Assembly (NCBI GenBank): GCA_023264815.1
Contig: JAHFUZ010000011.1
Location: forward strand, 52,362 to 116,361
Direction: 5' to 3'
DNA length: 64,000 nucleotides
Source of the DNA: Arthrobacter sp.
Lineage (GTDB): Bacteria; Actinomycetota; Actinomycetes; Actinomycetales; Micrococcaceae
A program made the translations under genes and the position numbers. The notes under the pieces are model-generated. The model had not been told where the DNA came from and made no database searches. It saw only the letters and a program-made list of their open reading frames with translations. Below are positions 25,717-36,500 of this stretch, piece by piece (the first letter of the stretch is position 1; every line of letters begins with the position of its first letter).

Positions 25717-26940
25717 TCAGCGTCCCCTGGATCTTCCTTCGGCTGTGAAGCACAGGAGCGGCACTTCACGTTCGACCTTGGTCAGCGAACCGTGCTGGCC
25801 CACCACCTCCATGGCCGCAGGGCGCACCCGGCGCGTGTCGTAGAGGGCCAGTGCGTCCCGGGCGGCAATCATCACGTCGCCGATCCGGGGCCCGACGGCG
25901 GGACGCAGCTCCCCGAACAGCCCGGCAGCAACCGCCTCGTCCCGGGTGAAAGCCCAGATCCTGTCGCCGAAGCGGGCTCGCCAGGCCTCCAACACGCGTT
26001 CACGGCCCGTGACATCGTCCGGATCCTCGAGGTACAGATGCACCATCCGCGGCTCGCCCGCGGTATGCCGCACACCCTGGACCAGCGAAGGGTCCGTAGA
26101 GTAGTCAATCCGCTGCTTTTCGGGGACGTCCAGCATGCCGTGGTCTGCGGTGAGCAGCACGGTGGTGCCGGCGGGCAGGGACGCGTTGAGCCGCTTAACA
26201 GTGGCATCGAGCTCTTCGAGCTGGTGTTCCCATTGTTCGGACTGGCAGCCGTAACGGTGGCCCGCCTTATCCAGTTCGTTGACGTAGAAGTACATCAGCG
26301 CCGGCCCGGCACCGGCCATCACCTCGGCGGCGGCCGCCGTCCGGGCGTGGGACGTGACGGCCGAGACGAAGTTGCCGCCGCGGAGGGCTGCCTGGGTCAT
26401 CGGTGAGTTGCCGAACTGCGGGAGGCTGACCGTGGTCACTGCAACGGATCCGGCTGCCCGTTCGAACACGGTGGGGAACGGCTGCCAGGCCAGGGGGTCC
26501 ACTTTGGCGTCCCAGTTGCCCAGCATGTTGACCACTTTGTCCTGCTCCGGGTCCAGCACGTCGTATCCCACCATCCCGTGCTGGCCTGGCGGCAGGCCGG
26601 TGCCAAAGCTGGCCAGTGCCGCCGCGGTGGTGGACGGAAAGGCGGAGTCCAGCCACACCGGTACCTCGCCCTGTCCGGCCTGCATCACGGACCGCAGGAA
26701 GGGCGTGTGCGCGGACTTTTGCTTCAGCAGGTTCCGGCCCAGCCCGTCCGCCAGGACCACGCAGACACGCGATGCCGGCGGCAGCCCCAGGGTGTTGGTG
26801 AAGCCGTCAACGCCGAGGCAGGCTGCGGCACTGGTGAGGACCTCGGCGACGGTCCGCTGGCCAAAGGCTGGCGCGGGCGGCACGTTCAGTTGCTTGGTTG
26901 TCGCCTCGGAAGGGGCGGCTGTTTTGCCTTGACCCGGCAT
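25717..26940 (-). CDS. Alkaline phosphatase superfamily protein (nucleotide pyrophosphatase/phosphodiesterase)
   Basis: A 407-aa metal-dependent hydrolase of the type-I phosphodiesterase/nucleotide pyrophosphatase group. The metal ligand VVLADGLGRN, the nucleophile region AFPSTTAAALASFGTG (Thr or Ser) and the downstream metal sites DKAGHRYG and LTADHGM are present. There is no obvious signal peptide, so it is probably cytoplasmic. The ATG at 26940 lies 1 nt after the DUF5998 stop, so the two form an operon. The substrate is unknown. The same pairing near sepH is seen in Streptomyces, as I recall. Confidence 0.87.
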   Translation of the reverse strand: MPGQGKTAAPSEATTKQLNVPPAPAFGQRTVAEVLTSAAACLGVDGFTNTLGLPPASRVCVVLADGLGRNLLKQKSAHTPFLRSVMQAGQGEVPVWLDSAFPSTTAAALASFGTGLPPGQHGMVGYDVLDPEQDKVVNMLGNWDAKVDPLAWQPFPTVFERAAGSVAVTTVSLPQFGNSPMTQAALRGGNFVSAVTSHARTAAAAEVMAGAGPALMYFYVNELDKAGHRYGCQSEQWEHQLEELDATVKRLNASLPAGTTVLLTADHGMLDVPEKQRIDYSTDPSLVQGVRHTAGEPRMVHLYLEDPDDVTGRERVLEAWRARFGDRIWAFTRDEAVAAGLFGELRPAVGPRIGDVMIAARDALALYDTRRVRPAAMEVVGQHGSLTKVEREVPLLCFTAEGRSRGR

Positions 26941-26941
26941 C

Positions 26942-27685
26942 TTAGCGCTGGTGCCCGCGGCTGAGCCGGTTGCCGAAAACTCCGGTCCGGGGCCGCGGCT
27001 GCATTGGCTGGCCGTTATGGAGCACCGGCGCGGTGGAACCGGTGTTCACCGCACGCAGGGCCCGGGCAAAGAGCTTGGCGTCCTGGACGGCCTGGGGACC
27101 GTCCGCCTCGGCGCTGATGCGCAGGACGATGTCTTCCTGGGCAATGGTGCCGCTGTAGCCATGGTCTGCCTCGCATTGCGGATCGCCGCAGCTCGCCGGG
27201 CCCATATCCAGCCGCTGGCCGCCGGACCAGGCGATGGCCAGCGTGACCTCCCGGACCGGATCCGAGGGCTTGTAGTTTTGTGGCTGCGAATACATGTAGC
27301 TCAGCACCACCGAACGGATCTGCGCCACCGGCACGGACTCCGTGGAGATCTGGGCAACAATCTGTTCCCCGGCCTCATCCAACTGCTGGTCGTCCACATG
27401 GGTGATGACCAGCATGTCGGACGTCAGGACCAGGACGGTGATGTGGCGGCGTACCTCGGCACGGTCAAAATGCGTTTCAAGGTGCACCAGATGGGCCACG
27501 CATTCGCGGCCGTCCAGGGCGTCGTCAACGACGTCGGCCACCAGGCGCGGGTAGAAGCCGGCCTTCTGGAGCGCACCGTCCAGGGACTGGGCCTGCGGCG
27601 TGTGGCTGTGTGAGCTGTGCGGTCGGGGTGCCTGGTTGTCACTGCCGGGCGTGGATGGCGTCGACTGGGAAGGCTGTGAGCTCAT
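26942..27685 (-). CDS. DUF5998 family protein
   Basis: A 247-aa soluble protein with a disordered Ser/Pro/His-rich N-terminus of about 35 residues. The conserved core follows (LVADVVDDALDGRECVAHLVHLETHF, then HITVLVLTSDMLVITHVDD and SYMYSQPQNYKPSD). It matches DUF5998, for which I know no function. It precedes the phosphatase-superfamily gene by 1 nt and follows the GNAT/ligase gene at 42 nt on the same strand. A start at ATG 27685 is preceded by a G-rich stretch at short distance. Confidence 0.8.
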   Translation of the reverse strand: MSSQPSQSTPSTPGSDNQAPRPHSSHSHTPQAQSLDGALQKAGFYPRLVADVVDDALDGRECVAHLVHLETHFDRAEVRRHITVLVLTSDMLVITHVDDQQLDEAGEQIVAQISTESVPVAQIRSVVLSYMYSQPQNYKPSDPVREVTLAIAWSGGQRLDMGPASCGDPQCEADHGYSGTIAQEDIVLRISAEADGPQAVQDAKLFARALRAVNTGSTAPVLHNGQPMQPRPRTGVFGNRLSRGHQR

Positions 27686-27727
27686 GCCCCCATTTTCACA
27701 GATCGGCCGGGGACTTGCTAACCACGC

Positions 27728-30412
27728 TCAGCCCAGCATGGCCCGGCGTGCGCTGTCGGTGCGACGCGCGGCGTTGCCGATCCGGACCTCTGCCGCCAGG
27801 ATGGACAGCCCCAGGGGTCCGCAGAGGACGGGGTTGAATTCCACCAGGGCTATTTCCGGATGGTTGTCCTTCATCCAGGCGAGCCGGGCGGCGAGATCCT
27901 CAAGGGCGTCCAGGTCAACGGCCGGCAGGCCCTGGTAGCCAAGGAGCTTGCGGGCGGCACGGGGCCCGCGGATGAAGTCCTTGACGTCGACGGCGGACAG
28001 CGGCGGTACGCGGTGCGCCCAGTCATCCAGCAGGTTGACGGCGTCCCCTGCCAGGCCGAAGGACACCACTGGCCCCAGCAGCGGATCCTCAATGGCCCGG
28101 AACGTGCAGGCCTGCCCCACGGGAGCCATGGACTGCACTTCCAGGGCGGGTGAGCCGTAGGGGGCCAGCGAGCGCCCCATCTGGACGATGTTCCGGCGCA
28201 GCGACTCGGCGTCCTCGATGTCCAGGCGCACGCCGCCCAGGTCCAGGCGGTGGCGCAGGGTGGGGTCCGTGGTCTTCAGGGCAACAGGCCAACCCAGCCG
28301 GTCCGCGGCCCCAACCGCTTCGTCCGGAGAGTCAAAGCCGGCGGACGGCAGCACACTGATGCCGTAGCAGCCCAGCAGCGACGCCGTGGAGCCCGCATCC
28401 AGGGCCTTCAGTTCGGCGCCGTGGACGTCGTGGAGCAGCCCGTCCAGCAGGGCATCTGCGCTTTCCGGATCGCAGCCGGCCGGCTCCACAAAATGGCCGG
28501 GATCACGGGCCAACCATTCCGAGTAACGCACCACGGCGGCGAGCGCCGCCACAGCTGCGCCTGCGTTGGAGTAGCAGGGCACGGTCCGGCCCTCAGTCCC
28601 CACCATGCCCTCCACATACACGGACGGATCCAGGATTCCCGTAAAGGCCGCCACTACCGGCTTGCCTGCCGCGGCGGAACATTCAGCGAGTACCCCGGCG
28701 AGGCTTTCCACGGTGACGCCTCGGACGGGCAGCAGTGCGGCCACTACGGCATGCACGGCATCGGAAGCGAGCGCGGCCGCGAGGCTGCGGCGGAGGGCAG
28801 GCAGCGCAACGGACATTCCGGCGTCGAGATCCACATCGGTGACGATGTTGCCCACGGCCAGGCCGTGGGCTTCGGCACTGTCCGCCACCACTTTGCCCAG
28901 CGCCAGCGAATTGCTGAAGATGGCCAGCCCCGGCCCGGCGGGGAGGGGCTGGCCCGCCACGATCTGGGTCACGTCCATGAGCTGTTCGATGGTCTCCACC
29001 CGGATGACGCCGGACTGGCGCATCATCGCGTCCAGGGCCCCGGCGGGTGCCTGGGTGGTGCGGACGGCATGGCCGGGCGGCAGCCGCAGGCCCATGGTCT
29101 CGGACTTGGCCACCACCACCGGCTTGGTGCGGGCAAGGCGCCGGGCGATCCGGGAGAACTTGCGGGGGTTGCCGATGGACTCCAGGTACAGGCCCACGGC
29201 GGTGGTATCGGCGTCGTCCTCCCAGAACTGCATCATGTCGTTGCCGGAAACGTCGGCCCTGTTGCCCGAGGAGAGGAGCGTGGAGAGCCCCAGGCGGCGC
29301 CGGCTGGACGCTGCGTACAGGGCCACACCGATGGCCGCGGACTGGCTGAACAGCCCCAGGCCGCCGCGCCCCGGCATGGCCGGAGCCATGGAGGCGTTCA
29401 GCCGGACGTCCGGATGCGTGTTCACGATCCCCAGCGAGGCGGGCCCAATGACCCGCATGCCGTTGGCCCGGGCTTTGCGGACCAGGTCCCGCTGCCGCGC
29501 CAGGCCGCGTTCGCCGTCGTCCGCGAAACCCGCCGTGGCGATCACCAGTCCTTTGACCCCGGCCGCCGCGCACTCGTCCGCCACGCCGGCCACTTCCTCG
29601 TACGGAACGGCGATGACCGCAAGTTGCACCGGCTCCGGAACTTCGGCGAGCCGCCCGTAGGACATCATGCCGGCCAGTTCCAGCGCCTCGGGGTTGATGG
29701 CGTATATGGGCCCGGCGAAGCCGCCCTCAATGATGTGTTCGAGCAGTTGGTAGCCCACGGTCCCCCACCGGCGGCTGGCACCGATGACCGCAACGGAGGA
29801 CGGCGTCAGGAGGTCCCGCACGCTCTTCGCCTCGGCGCGGTGCTCGCGTGACTCCATCACGGCCCGGGATTTTTCAGTGGGCCCGATGTTGAACTCCAGG
29901 CTGACCACGCCGTCGTCGAAATGGCGTTTGACGTCGTAGCCGGCGTCGGCGAATACCATCAGCATCTTGCGGTTTTCCGGCAGTACTTCGGCGGTGAAGC
30001 GGCGGATCCCGTTCTCGTGCGCGGCTGCCGCCAGGTGTTCCAGGAGGATGGAGCCGATGCCGCGGCCCTGGTGGGCGTCGGCGATGTTGAACGCCACCTC
30101 CGCCTCCGCAGGGTCATCGAGCCTGTCATAGCGGCCGATCCCCAGGATTTCGCCGCCGAAGGTGATGACCAGCGCCACCCGGTCCCGGTAGTCCACTTCC
30201 GTGAACCGTTTAAGCTCCTTGCTGGACAGCCGGGCCTTGAAGGTGAAGAAGCGCATGTAGATTGAATTCTGCGACTGTCCGGCGTGGAAGGCCTGGACGG
30301 CGTCCGCGTCACTGGGGTGAATGGGCCTCAGGTGCGCGGTGCCGCCGTCCCTTAGCACGACATCGGCTTCCCAATGTTCCGGATATTCGCCGTCCCCGGG
30401 CTGATCCACCAT
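27728..30412 (-). CDS. GNAT acetyltransferase fused to an NDP-forming acyl-CoA ligase-like protein
   Basis: An 894-aa fusion. Residues 1 to about 175 form a GNAT domain with acetyl-CoA motif QGRGIGSILLEHL. From about residue 195 a CoA-binding domain (SVAIGASRRWGTVGYQLL-like), succinyl-CoA-ligase-like domains and a C-terminal ATP-grasp part follow (for example GWPVALKTTDPTL, VEFNPVL). Proteins of this build include Pat-type lysine acetyltransferases that acetylate acyl-CoA synthetases, with the GNAT domain N-terminal in some actinobacteria. Whether the ligase part is active here is unknown. A DtxR-like sequence covers the region just upstream of the ATG at 30412. It diverges from parC. Confidence 0.87.
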   Translation of the reverse strand: MVDQPGDGEYPEHWEADVVLRDGGTAHLRPIHPSDADAVQAFHAGQSQNSIYMRFFTFKARLSSKELKRFTEVDYRDRVALVITFGGEILGIGRYDRLDDPAEAEVAFNIADAHQGRGIGSILLEHLAAAAHENGIRRFTAEVLPENRKMLMVFADAGYDVKRHFDDGVVSLEFNIGPTEKSRAVMESREHRAEAKSVRDLLTPSSVAVIGASRRWGTVGYQLLEHIIEGGFAGPIYAINPEALELAGMMSYGRLAEVPEPVQLAVIAVPYEEVAGVADECAAAGVKGLVIATAGFADDGERGLARQRDLVRKARANGMRVIGPASLGIVNTHPDVRLNASMAPAMPGRGGLGLFSQSAAIGVALYAASSRRRLGLSTLLSSGNRADVSGNDMMQFWEDDADTTAVGLYLESIGNPRKFSRIARRLARTKPVVVAKSETMGLRLPPGHAVRTTQAPAGALDAMMRQSGVIRVETIEQLMDVTQIVAGQPLPAGPGLAIFSNSLALGKVVADSAEAHGLAVGNIVTDVDLDAGMSVALPALRRSLAAALASDAVHAVVAALLPVRGVTVESLAGVLAECSAAAGKPVVAAFTGILDPSVYVEGMVGTEGRTVPCYSNAGAAVAALAAVVRYSEWLARDPGHFVEPAGCDPESADALLDGLLHDVHGAELKALDAGSTASLLGCYGISVLPSAGFDSPDEAVGAADRLGWPVALKTTDPTLRHRLDLGGVRLDIEDAESLRRNIVQMGRSLAPYGSPALEVQSMAPVGQACTFRAIEDPLLGPVVSFGLAGDAVNLLDDWAHRVPPLSAVDVKDFIRGPRAARKLLGYQGLPAVDLDALEDLAARLAWMKDNHPEIALVEFNPVLCGPLGLSILAAEVRIGNAARRTDSARRAMLG

Positions 30413-30430
30413 AGGCTTAGCCTAACCACA
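30412..30430. promoter_or_regulatory. DtxR/IdeR-like sequence at the start of the GNAT/ligase gene
   Basis: The 19-mer beginning TAGGCTTAGCCTAACC matches 14 of 19 positions of the DtxR/IdeR consensus TTAGGTTAGCCTAACCTAA. It abuts the ATG, so a bound protein would block the ribosome-site region or a short leader. It could be chance. Confidence 0.3.
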
Positions 30431-30534
30431 AACCGACTCAACAGGCCCTGTGGCAGGAACCGGCGAAGGAAACTTCCGTCTTACCTGTTCCGAACCTGAG
30501 CGCCACCAGTAACCCAGAAGGATCCACCAGCCCC

Positions 30535-33045
30535 ATGGCCCGCCGCCAAAGCCCAGCCCCCGCCGGGGAAGCCACCCAGGATTTCGTCGAGAACATCGTG
30601 GACATCGATGTCACGTCCGAAATGGAAGGTTCCTTCCTGGAGTATGCGTATTCGGTGATCTACTCCCGGGCCCTGCCCGATGCCAGGGACGGCCTCAAGC
30701 CGGTGCAGCGCCGGATCCTGTACATGATGAGCGAGATGGGCCTGCGCCCGGACCGCGGCCACGTCAAGAGTGCGCGCGTGGTGGGCGAGGTCATGGGCAA
30801 GCTCCACCCCCACGGCGATACCGCGATCTATGACGCCATGGTGCGCATGGCCCAGGACTTTTCGCTTCGGCTGCCGCTCATCGACGGCCACGGAAACTTC
30901 GGCTCGCTCGACGACGGCCCGGCCGCACCGCGGTACACCGAGGCCCGCCTCGCGGCGGCCGCGCTGACGCTGACGGACCACCTCGATGAAAACGTGGTGG
31001 ATTTTGTCCCAAACTATGACAACCAGCTGACCCAGCCGGACGTGCTGCCGGCGGCGTTCCCCAACCTGCTGGTCAACGGCGCCACGGGCATCGCTGTGGG
31101 CATGGCCACCAATATGGCCCCGCACAACCTGGTGGAAGTGATCTCCGCTGCCCGGCACCTGATTGCGCATCCGGACGCCACGCTGGATGACCTCATGCAG
31201 TTTGTCCCCGGGCCGGACCTTCCCACCGGCGGCCGGATCGTGGGGCTGGACGGCATCCGGGACGCCTACGCAACGGGCCGCGGGTCCTTCAAGACCCGGG
31301 CCAAAGTGGAGATCGAACAGCTCTCGGCCCGCCGGACCGGCCTGGTGGTCACGGAACTGCCGTACATGGTGGGTCCGGAAAAGGTGATCGAGAAGATCAA
31401 GGACGCGGTCAACGGCAAGAAGCTGACCGGCATCAGCGACATCGTTGACCTGACGGACCGCAAGCACGGGCTGCGGCTGGTGATCGAGCTGAAGAACGGC
31501 TTCAACCCGAACGCCGTGCTCCAGCAGCTGTACCGCTACTCCCCCATGGAAGACTCCTTCGGCATCAACAATGTGACCCTGGTGGACGGCCAGCCGCAGA
31601 CCCTCGGGCTGGTGGACCTGCTCGCCGTCTACGTGGGCCACCGCATCGATGTGGTCCGCCGCCGCACTTCGTTCCGGCTGGGCAAAAAGAAAGACCGCCT
31701 GCATCTGGTGGAGGGCCTGCTGATTGCCATTGTGGACATTGACGAGGTCATCCAGATCATCCGGTCCTCGGATGAGGCCGCCGCCGCCCGCGAACGGCTC
31801 ATGTCCATCTACGATCTGTCCGAAATCCAGGCCAACTACATCCTGGAACTGCGGCTCCGCCAGCTGACCAAATACTCGCGGATCGAGCTGGAGAAGGAAC
31901 AGGACGAGCTCCGCCGCGAAATCGCCGAACTTGAAGCCATCCTCGGCTCGGAGCAGCGGCTGCGCGAACTCGTCTCCACCGAACTCGGCGAGATCGCCGA
32001 AAAGTACGGCACCCCGCGCCGGACGGTGCTCCTCGAATCCGAAGCCGTGTCACCGACTGTGGCCGCCGCCCTGGCCGCGGCCCCCGGGGCGAAGGGCAAG
32101 GCTGCACCCTTGGCCCTGGAAATCGCGGACGATCCATGCTGGGTTATCCTCACCGCCTCGGGCCAGATTGCCCGCACGTCCAACCAGGAACCGCTGGCAG
32201 AGTCCGGTCCGCGCGTCCGGCACGACGTGTTCCGCTCCGTGGTGAAGACCTCCGCCCGCGGCGAAATCGCCGCCGTCACGTCCCAGGGCAGGATGCTCCG
32301 GCTCCAGGTCATGGACATGCCGGTGCTGCCGCCGATGTCCGGACTGCCGAATCTTGCCGGCGGTGTCCCGGCCAAGGATTTCATCACGCTGCAGAACGGT
32401 GAGGTGCTGGTGGCCTTTGCCCCATTGGACGAGGTCCTGGCCCTGGGTACCGCCCAGGGCGTGGTCAAGCGGGTCCAGCCGGACTATCCCCTGAACCGCG
32501 AGGACTGGGACGTGATTGCGCTCAAGGACAAAGACGAGGTGGTGGGCGTGGCACCGGCGGGTTCGGATGATACCGAGCTGGTGTTCCTGACCCGCGAAGC
32601 GCAACTGCTCCGGATCAGTGCCGCCGCCGTCCGGGCCCAGGGCAGGACGGCGGGCGGCATGGCGGGCATCAAGCTCGCCGCGGGCGACCAGGTGGTGTTC
32701 TTTGGCGCAGTGGCTCCGAACGATGAGGCCGCCGTGGTGGTGACCATCGCGGGGACCACCGGTGCCCTGCCGGGCACCGCGCCCGGTACGGCCAAGGTCA
32801 CGGCCTTCGCCGAATACCCGGCCAAGGGCCGCGCCACAGCCGGTGTGCGCGCCCACAGGTTCCTCAAGGGCGAAGACACCCTCCTGCTCGGCTGGGCCGG
32901 CCATGGGCCCGCGAAGGCATCCTCACTGGCCGGCGTGGCGAGGTCGCTGCCGCAGGAGCACGGCCGGCGCGATGGTTCCGGTGTTCCCCTGTCCCAGGCC
33001 GTGGATGCGGTGGGACCTGCCATGGCGTGGGCCGATCCGGCCTAG
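30535..33045 (+). CDS. parC: DNA topoisomerase IV subunit A
   Basis: An 836-aa type IIA topoisomerase A subunit that decatenates chromosomes together with ParE (41598-43706 in this window). The N-terminal winged-helix region contains [12 protein letters not shown] (T96 and D100 sit at the quinolone-determining positions), and the catalytic Tyr is Y134 in PRYTEAR. A coiled-coil tower and a C-terminal beta-pinwheel of GyrA-box-like repeats follow. I call it ParC rather than GyrA because parE lies nearby, as in Streptomyces, and the pinwheel lacks an obvious QRRGGKG box. ATG 30535 is preceded at a distance by AGAAGGA. Confidence 0.88.
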   Translation: MARRQSPAPAGEATQDFVENIVDIDVTSEMEGSFLEYAYSVIYSRALPDARDGLKPVQRRILYMMSEMGLRPDRGHVKSARVVGEVMGKLHPHGDTAIYDAMVRMAQDFSLRLPLIDGHGNFGSLDDGPAAPRYTEARLAAAALTLTDHLDENVVDFVPNYDNQLTQPDVLPAAFPNLLVNGATGIAVGMATNMAPHNLVEVISAARHLIAHPDATLDDLMQFVPGPDLPTGGRIVGLDGIRDAYATGRGSFKTRAKVEIEQLSARRTGLVVTELPYMVGPEKVIEKIKDAVNGKKLTGISDIVDLTDRKHGLRLVIELKNGFNPNAVLQQLYRYSPMEDSFGINNVTLVDGQPQTLGLVDLLAVYVGHRIDVVRRRTSFRLGKKKDRLHLVEGLLIAIVDIDEVIQIIRSSDEAAAARERLMSIYDLSEIQANYILELRLRQLTKYSRIELEKEQDELRREIAELEAILGSEQRLRELVSTELGEIAEKYGTPRRTVLLESEAVSPTVAAALAAAPGAKGKAAPLALEIADDPCWVILTASGQIARTSNQEPLAESGPRVRHDVFRSVVKTSARGEIAAVTSQGRMLRLQVMDMPVLPPMSGLPNLAGGVPAKDFITLQNGEVLVAFAPLDEVLALGTAQGVVKRVQPDYPLNREDWDVIALKDKDEVVGVAPAGSDDTELVFLTREAQLLRISAAAVRAQGRTAGGMAGIKLAAGDQVVFFGAVAPNDEAAVVVTIAGTTGALPGTAPGTAKVTAFAEYPAKGRATAGVRAHRFLKGEDTLLLGWAGHGPAKASSLAGVARSLPQEHGRRDGSGVPLSQAVDAVGPAMAWADPA

Positions 33046-33054
33046 ACTGCTGCC

Positions 33055-33573
33055 ATGCCTATCGTTCCTGACCAGAAGGACTGGACCTGGGTACTCTCCC
33101 GGCCCTGCCCTGAATGCTCCTTCGATGCGTCCACCGTCACCCCTGCCACAGTGCCCGGCAGTGTGTCCAACATGCTGCCGCGCTGGCGGGCAGTCCTCCG
33201 CCGCCCAGAGGCCGCCGAACGCCCGGATGAAGGGACGTGGTCGGCGCTGGAATACGCCTGCCACGTCCGCGACGTCTTTTCCCTCTTCGACCAGCGGCTG
33301 AACCTGATGCTCGAATCCGAGGACGCCCGGTTTGAGAACTGGGACCAGGACCGGACTGCCGTGGAGAAGGACTACGCCAGCGCAGATCCGGCGGTGGTCA
33401 GCACCGAGCTGACGGCCGAAGGCGAACAGGTTGCGGCATCATTCGCCCGGGTCCACGAAGACGACTGGGACCGGAAGGGGCTGCGGAGCAACGGTTCGGA
33501 GTTCACGGTCCTGACGCTGGCCCAGTATTTCCTGCATGATGTGGTCCACCACCTCCACGACGTGGACGGCTGA
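33055..33573 (+). CDS. DinB-family (DUF664/DinB_2) protein
   Basis: A 172-aa cytosolic four-helix-bundle protein of the DinB superfamily. The metal-binding histidines are visible in EYACHVRDVF and in YFLHDVVHHLHDVDG. Some members act as mycothiol- or bacillithiol-dependent transferases, which would fit a mycothiol producer, but the substrate here is unknown. It starts 10 nt after the parC stop and is probably co-transcribed. Its stop is 11 bp from the convergent cydDC gene. Confidence 0.85.
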   Translation: MPIVPDQKDWTWVLSRPCPECSFDASTVTPATVPGSVSNMLPRWRAVLRRPEAAERPDEGTWSALEYACHVRDVFSLFDQRLNLMLESEDARFENWDQDRTAVEKDYASADPAVVSTELTAEGEQVAASFARVHEDDWDRKGLRSNGSEFTVLTLAQYFLHDVVHHLHDVDG

Positions 33574-33584
33574 CTGGAGCCCCT

Positions 33585-36500
33585 TTAGCGCAGGCTTCCT
33601 TCGGCCAGCGGGTGTGTGGCGCTGTCCGCTCCGCTCCGGGACGGCGCCGACAGGTCCAGGAGGGTGTCAGCCGGGCCGATGTCGGCCGGGTTGTGCGTCA
33701 CCATGACCACCGTGCGGTCCTTGAGCCCGGCACGGAGGTCGGCCAGCATGGCCCTGCCCGCTTCGGCGTGCAGGTGGGCCGTCGGTTCGTCCAGCAGGAT
33801 CACGTCAGCTCCGGTCAGGAGGGTCCGTGCCACGGCCAGCCGCTGACGTTCACCGCCGCTGAGGAACGAGCCGCCCGGGCCGATCCGGGTGTCCAGCCCC
33901 TCGGGCAGCCGGGCCACCAGGGAAGTCAGTCCGACGGCGGTCAGGGCCGCCGCGAGTTCGGCGTCACGGGCGGTGGTCGATTCAGTTTCCGGGTCCGCTG
34001 ATCCGTCCTGCTCCGGCCCGGCCTTGTCCCCCGGTGCCGGAACCGGGAGTCCCAGCAACAGGTTGCCGCGGAGGGTCGAATCGAACAGGTGCGCTTCCTG
34101 GGGGCACCAGGCCGCCGCCCCGGTAACGTGGGCCCGGCCGGCCGAGGCCGGCAGGAAACCCAGCAGCACGGCAAGCAGGGTGGACTTTCCGGCGCCCGAC
34201 GGGCCGGTGACTGCCAGCCAGGTACCAGGTTCGGCAGTGGCCGATACCCCGGAGAACACTGTTCCGCCGCCCGGCCATGCCGCTTCGAGCTCGGTGAGCT
34301 CCATACCGGCGGCCGCGCCGGCGCGTGGCGGGACGGCGTGCAGCCCGTCATCGGTGACCGCGTTCGTGGGGCCGCCGGTGTCCAGCACCCCGGACACCGC
34401 AATGCGCTGCATGACCTCGCGCAGGGCAGGATACTGGCGGACCGCCGTCGTCATGGCAGCGTAAGGTTCCACCAGCGCCAGCTGCAGGAGGACCATCACC
34501 GCTGCCGTTGCGGGCTCCATGGCACCGGCAATGACCGGCGGAGCCGTCAGCACCGCGGCCGACAGTGCCGCCGTACCGCAGGCAGCCACCGTGATGGCCT
34601 GGCCCAGGCCCTCTGCCCAGGCCGAGCGCTGTGACGCCCTGGTTGCCGTGCGGTCTTCGGCCCGGAGGGCGTCCAGGACTGTTCGGGCAATACCGTTCGC
34701 GTGCAGTTCCGCCCTGGCGTCCAGCGCTGCGGAGATGCGCCGCAGGACGCCGGCGCGCAGCTGCTGCTCGGCCGTGGCTGACCGGCGGTCGCCCCACAGT
34801 GCCGCGGCAGGCGCCACGACCAGGCTCACTATCGCCGCGACCGCAACTGCGGGCAGCGCTGCCGGCGCCACCAGGGTGGTGGCCAGCAGTGCCGAACCGG
34901 CCACCGCCAGGGCCGTGACGGGCGGCAGGACGACCCGCGGCAGCAGGTCCCGGACAGTGTCGACGTCGTCGATCACCGTCCCCAGGACGTTGCCGCCCTG
35001 CAACAGCCGCCGCAGCGACAGGGCTTTCCGGCTCAGCGACTCCCAGAGCCGGCCGCGGAGCCTGGTCAGGGCGCCGAAGACGGCGTCGTGCAGCAGGAGG
35101 CGTTCCCAGTACCTGAGCACGGCGCGCCCGATCCCGAAGAACCGCACGCCGACGATGGCGGTCAGCAGGTAGAGAATGGGGGGCTGTTCGCTGGCCCTGA
35201 TGATGAGCCAGCCGGACAACCCGGAGAGAGCCACCGCGAAGAGGGCGGCGAAGGTTCCCACCACTGCGGCGGCGGTAAACCGGCCCGACACAGGTGCCAG
35301 CAGGCTGGCCAGGAGCCGGGTGGTGGCGGCCGTCCCGTCGCCTGCCGGGGGCAGGGGCGCCTTCGTCCGGGCAGTTTCGGGGGATGGCCCATCGGCGGAC
35401 GCGCGGTCTTCTCCACTGTCCGGTGCGGGTGCGGGCATGGCCGCACCCGGCATTGCGGGGCTCGCTTTCCGCACCGTGAGGCCGTGGCTGGAAACGGGCA
35501 CCAGATGGTCTGCCAGTTCGCGGGTTTTGGGGTCGTGCGCCACCATGATCACGGTGGCCTGTCCGTGCAGGGCGCGGATGGCATCCTGCACGATCGCAGC
35601 CGAGGCTGCGTCCAGGTGGGCGGTGGGTTCGTCCAGCAGCAGGACCGTGGCGCCGGCCCGGAGCCTGGCCAGGCCACGGGCCAGCGCCACGCGCCGCAGC
35701 TCCCCCGGGCTGAGCTCTGCCGGATGCTTGCCGGCCAGGTGGCCGGCAGCAGCTGATGCCAGGCATTCCCGGGCGGTTTCTACAGCGTTTCTTTGGTCGT
35801 GTTCGGAACCGGCCGTTCCGCTGCGGCCTGATCCGCCGCGGACATAGAGGATAACCTCGTCCAGAACGGAGCCGGCCACCATGACCGGGTGCTGGGGTAC
35901 CCATGCAATGGCGCTCCGGTCCAGGCCCGCGATCCGGCCGGATACTGAGGTACCGCCGCCATCCCCCACGGTTCCGGCCAGGACGCCAAGGATGGTGCTC
36001 TTGCCGGCGCCGCTGGGACCGTCCAGTGCGGTGATCCGGCCGTGCGGCGCGGTGAAGGACAGGGGCCCGACGGCGGCGGCGGACCGTCCTGCGTAGGTGA
36101 CCGTGAGCCCGGTGACGGTCACTCCCCGGGAGTCGGGCGCGGAATGCCGCCCGCCGCCGTCGTCCGCGGGCGCGGCAGGTGCCGCACCCCCGGCCGGTTC
36201 CGGGCCATCGGCAGGCAGCGGCCGCGGCTCGGGCGCCCCGGTCACGGCCCGGGTTGCCGCGAGTGCTGCCCGGCCGTCGTCGCTGGCGTGGTGTGCGGTG
36301 CCCAGTTCGCGGAGCGGAAGGTAGCAGTCGGGAGCGAGGATGAGGGCCAGCAGCCCGGCTTCCAGGGCCATGTCACCGTGGACCAGGCGGACGCCGATGA
36401 AAACGGCCACCACGGCCACCGAGATGGTGGCAATGAGTTCAAGGGCGAGGGCGGAGAGGAACGCGGTGCGCAGGGTACCCATGGTCCTGGTCCGGTAGTC

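Noticed and set aside
28250-29851. 533-aa plus-strand ORF opposite the GNAT/ligase gene
   Set aside because: Shadow of the 894-aa gene; composition and lack of motifs argue against coding.
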